Source: Baffinella frigidus (taxonomy: Eukaryota; Cryptophyceae; Cryptomonadales; Baffinellaceae). From it: a stretch of 13,249 bases of DNA. Under the pieces are notes generated by a model. The model saw nothing but the letters and a program-made list of their open reading frames with translations, did no database searches and was not told the DNA's origin. The position numbers were made by a program, and so were the translations under genes. Of the stretch, positions 12,391 to 13,249 are shown piece by piece (within the stretch, counting starts at the first letter, position 1; every line of letters starts with the position of its first letter). Location: the NCBI GenBank assembly GCA_026770585.1, contig MU646451.1:428673-441921 (forward strand). The letters run 5' to 3'.

Positions 12391-13069
12391 ACAAAATTTG
12401 ACGCCAAAAAGGGATTATGGGGGCATTCCTGCCCCGTTCTTGGAGCCCTTTTTACGTTATTGGAGCGGTTTGTCAACTTTTGGACGATATGGCCCCGGGC
12501 TCTTCAAAAACCCTGAAGAAATTGACTTTGAAATACTTCCCCTCCTCCAGACGGTCGTGACTCTCTTCTTTGAGGAAACCCGGGAAACACGGAAACAAGA
12601 ACAGACACAAACAGAGGAGGCCCCCGGGGGGTTCCCTCTGTTGCTTCCTACGGCCATGCCCGACGATCCTGCCTTGCCGAACAGGGACCCCACACCTTCC
12701 TTGGGGCTGGAAGGAAGCGCGCGGGAAACTCAAACTCTGGCACAGAATATGGGGGCTCGCCCGATATCCTCTCCCGGGTCTCCAGGAGAGGGGGTGCCAG
12801 ATATCCGTGCGGTGCCCGCTCCCGCAGAGGGGCCGCGGGGCTCTTCCACTGGCGGGAGCGAGCCGCACCTCCCATCCCCGGGAGGATCGCGGGATGCGCC
12901 ATCTGCGCCCTCTCCAACTGGAGGGGTCAGATGGAAGGCTGTAGCGCGCGCCGTGGTGCCGCAGCTTGTGGAGATTGGAATGGCTCTGGATGAGGAAGAC
13001 GAGCGCGGCGATGTTGCGGATGCCGAGCAGCAGTTGTCACCACCGTCCAAAGGTGTGGTGCCGGAGAAG
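12386..13069 (+). CDS. Hypothetical protein, first visible exon (partial)
   Basis: The open plus-strand frame ends at GAGAAG before a consensus donor GTAAGC (13070), phase 0. The earliest in-frame ATG is at 12656 (CGGCCATGC); upstream codons to 12386 are open but start with TTG, so they are either 5' UTR or belong to a spliced exon. The part after the ATG is Pro/Ser/Gly-rich and low complexity, with a more protein-like end, WKAVARAVVPQLVEIGMALD, followed by an acidic stretch. No family is recognised. Other frames are also open here, so strand assignment rests mainly on the donor. Confidence 0.35.
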
Positions 13070-13223
13070 GTAAGCACCACCCTCCCTCCGAAGTGATTTG
13101 TCAAATTCTTCATTACTCAAGTCAAGCCAGAAATCAAAAATCTTCGAAGACGGCGTGACAAGGGAGACCTCTCCGTAGAGAGAGTGTGCGAATGATCTGC
13201 ATGAAGAGCGCAGCGTTCATACG

Positions 13224-13249
13224 CCCCCCCCCCCCCCCCCCCCCCCCCC
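13224..13249 (+). repeat. Poly-C run at the window end
   Basis: 26 consecutive C to the last base. The preceding 13070-13223 would be intron or intergenic, with nothing recognised. The run probably marks an assembly or read boundary. Confidence 0.95.

Overview
Eukaryotic nuclear DNA, most likely from a microalga. The evidence is GT-AG introns, long degenerate interstitial TTTAGGG-type tracts (the telomere unit of plants and many algae), several MITE-like inverted-repeat families, microsatellites, and a RING plus LON-domain protein with no bacterial counterpart. There is no operon structure, tRNA, rRNA or CRISPR array that I can support. A green alga rich in repeats (for example a prasinophyte) is a guess only.

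Main gene. One gene can be rebuilt on the minus strand from 12164 down to at least 6528. Seven exons join in frame: 12164-11640, 11291-11220, 10683-10603, 9035-8945, 8711-8579, 7447-7364 and 6606-6528. Intron phases run 0,0,0,1,2,2,0. The product is about 355 residues so far: a short SAP-like N-terminus, a C3HC4 RING, and two consecutive LON substrate-binding (ATP-dependent protease La N-terminal type) domains. This suggests a RING-LON E3 ubiquitin-ligase-like protein related to LONRF proteins. The 3' end is unresolved. None of the small exons after the first is apparent from long open frames; they were found by domain logic, splice sites and phase agreement.

The introns contain repeats and what I call exon echoes: decayed partial copies of this gene's own exons. 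The fourth exon's start has about six extra copies, the third has one full-length copy, and the second, sixth and seventh each have a truncated copy. Intron 2 is nearly filled by a 456-bp element with 63-bp inverted termini. Intron 6 starts with a 13-bp tandem array. Intron 7 starts with a long polypurine tract (polypyrimidine in the transcript).

Left third (1-5520). No convincing gene. It holds six copies of one MITE family (TA target, 117-bp standard length, TIR starting CAGGGGTACC). One has an inferable empty site, one has 16-bp flanking direct repeats, and one is split by a second foldback element. It also has other palindromes, a CA/CT/GC microsatellite cluster, telomere-like tracts with G on the plus strand, and three copies of a small minus-strand cassette whose two closest copies differ only at synonymous third positions.

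Right end (12165-13249). A region with a 50-bp direct repeat separates the RING-LON gene from a divergent plus-strand open frame ending at a GTAAGC splice donor. The window ends in 26 consecutive C, which looks like a contig or assembly edge.
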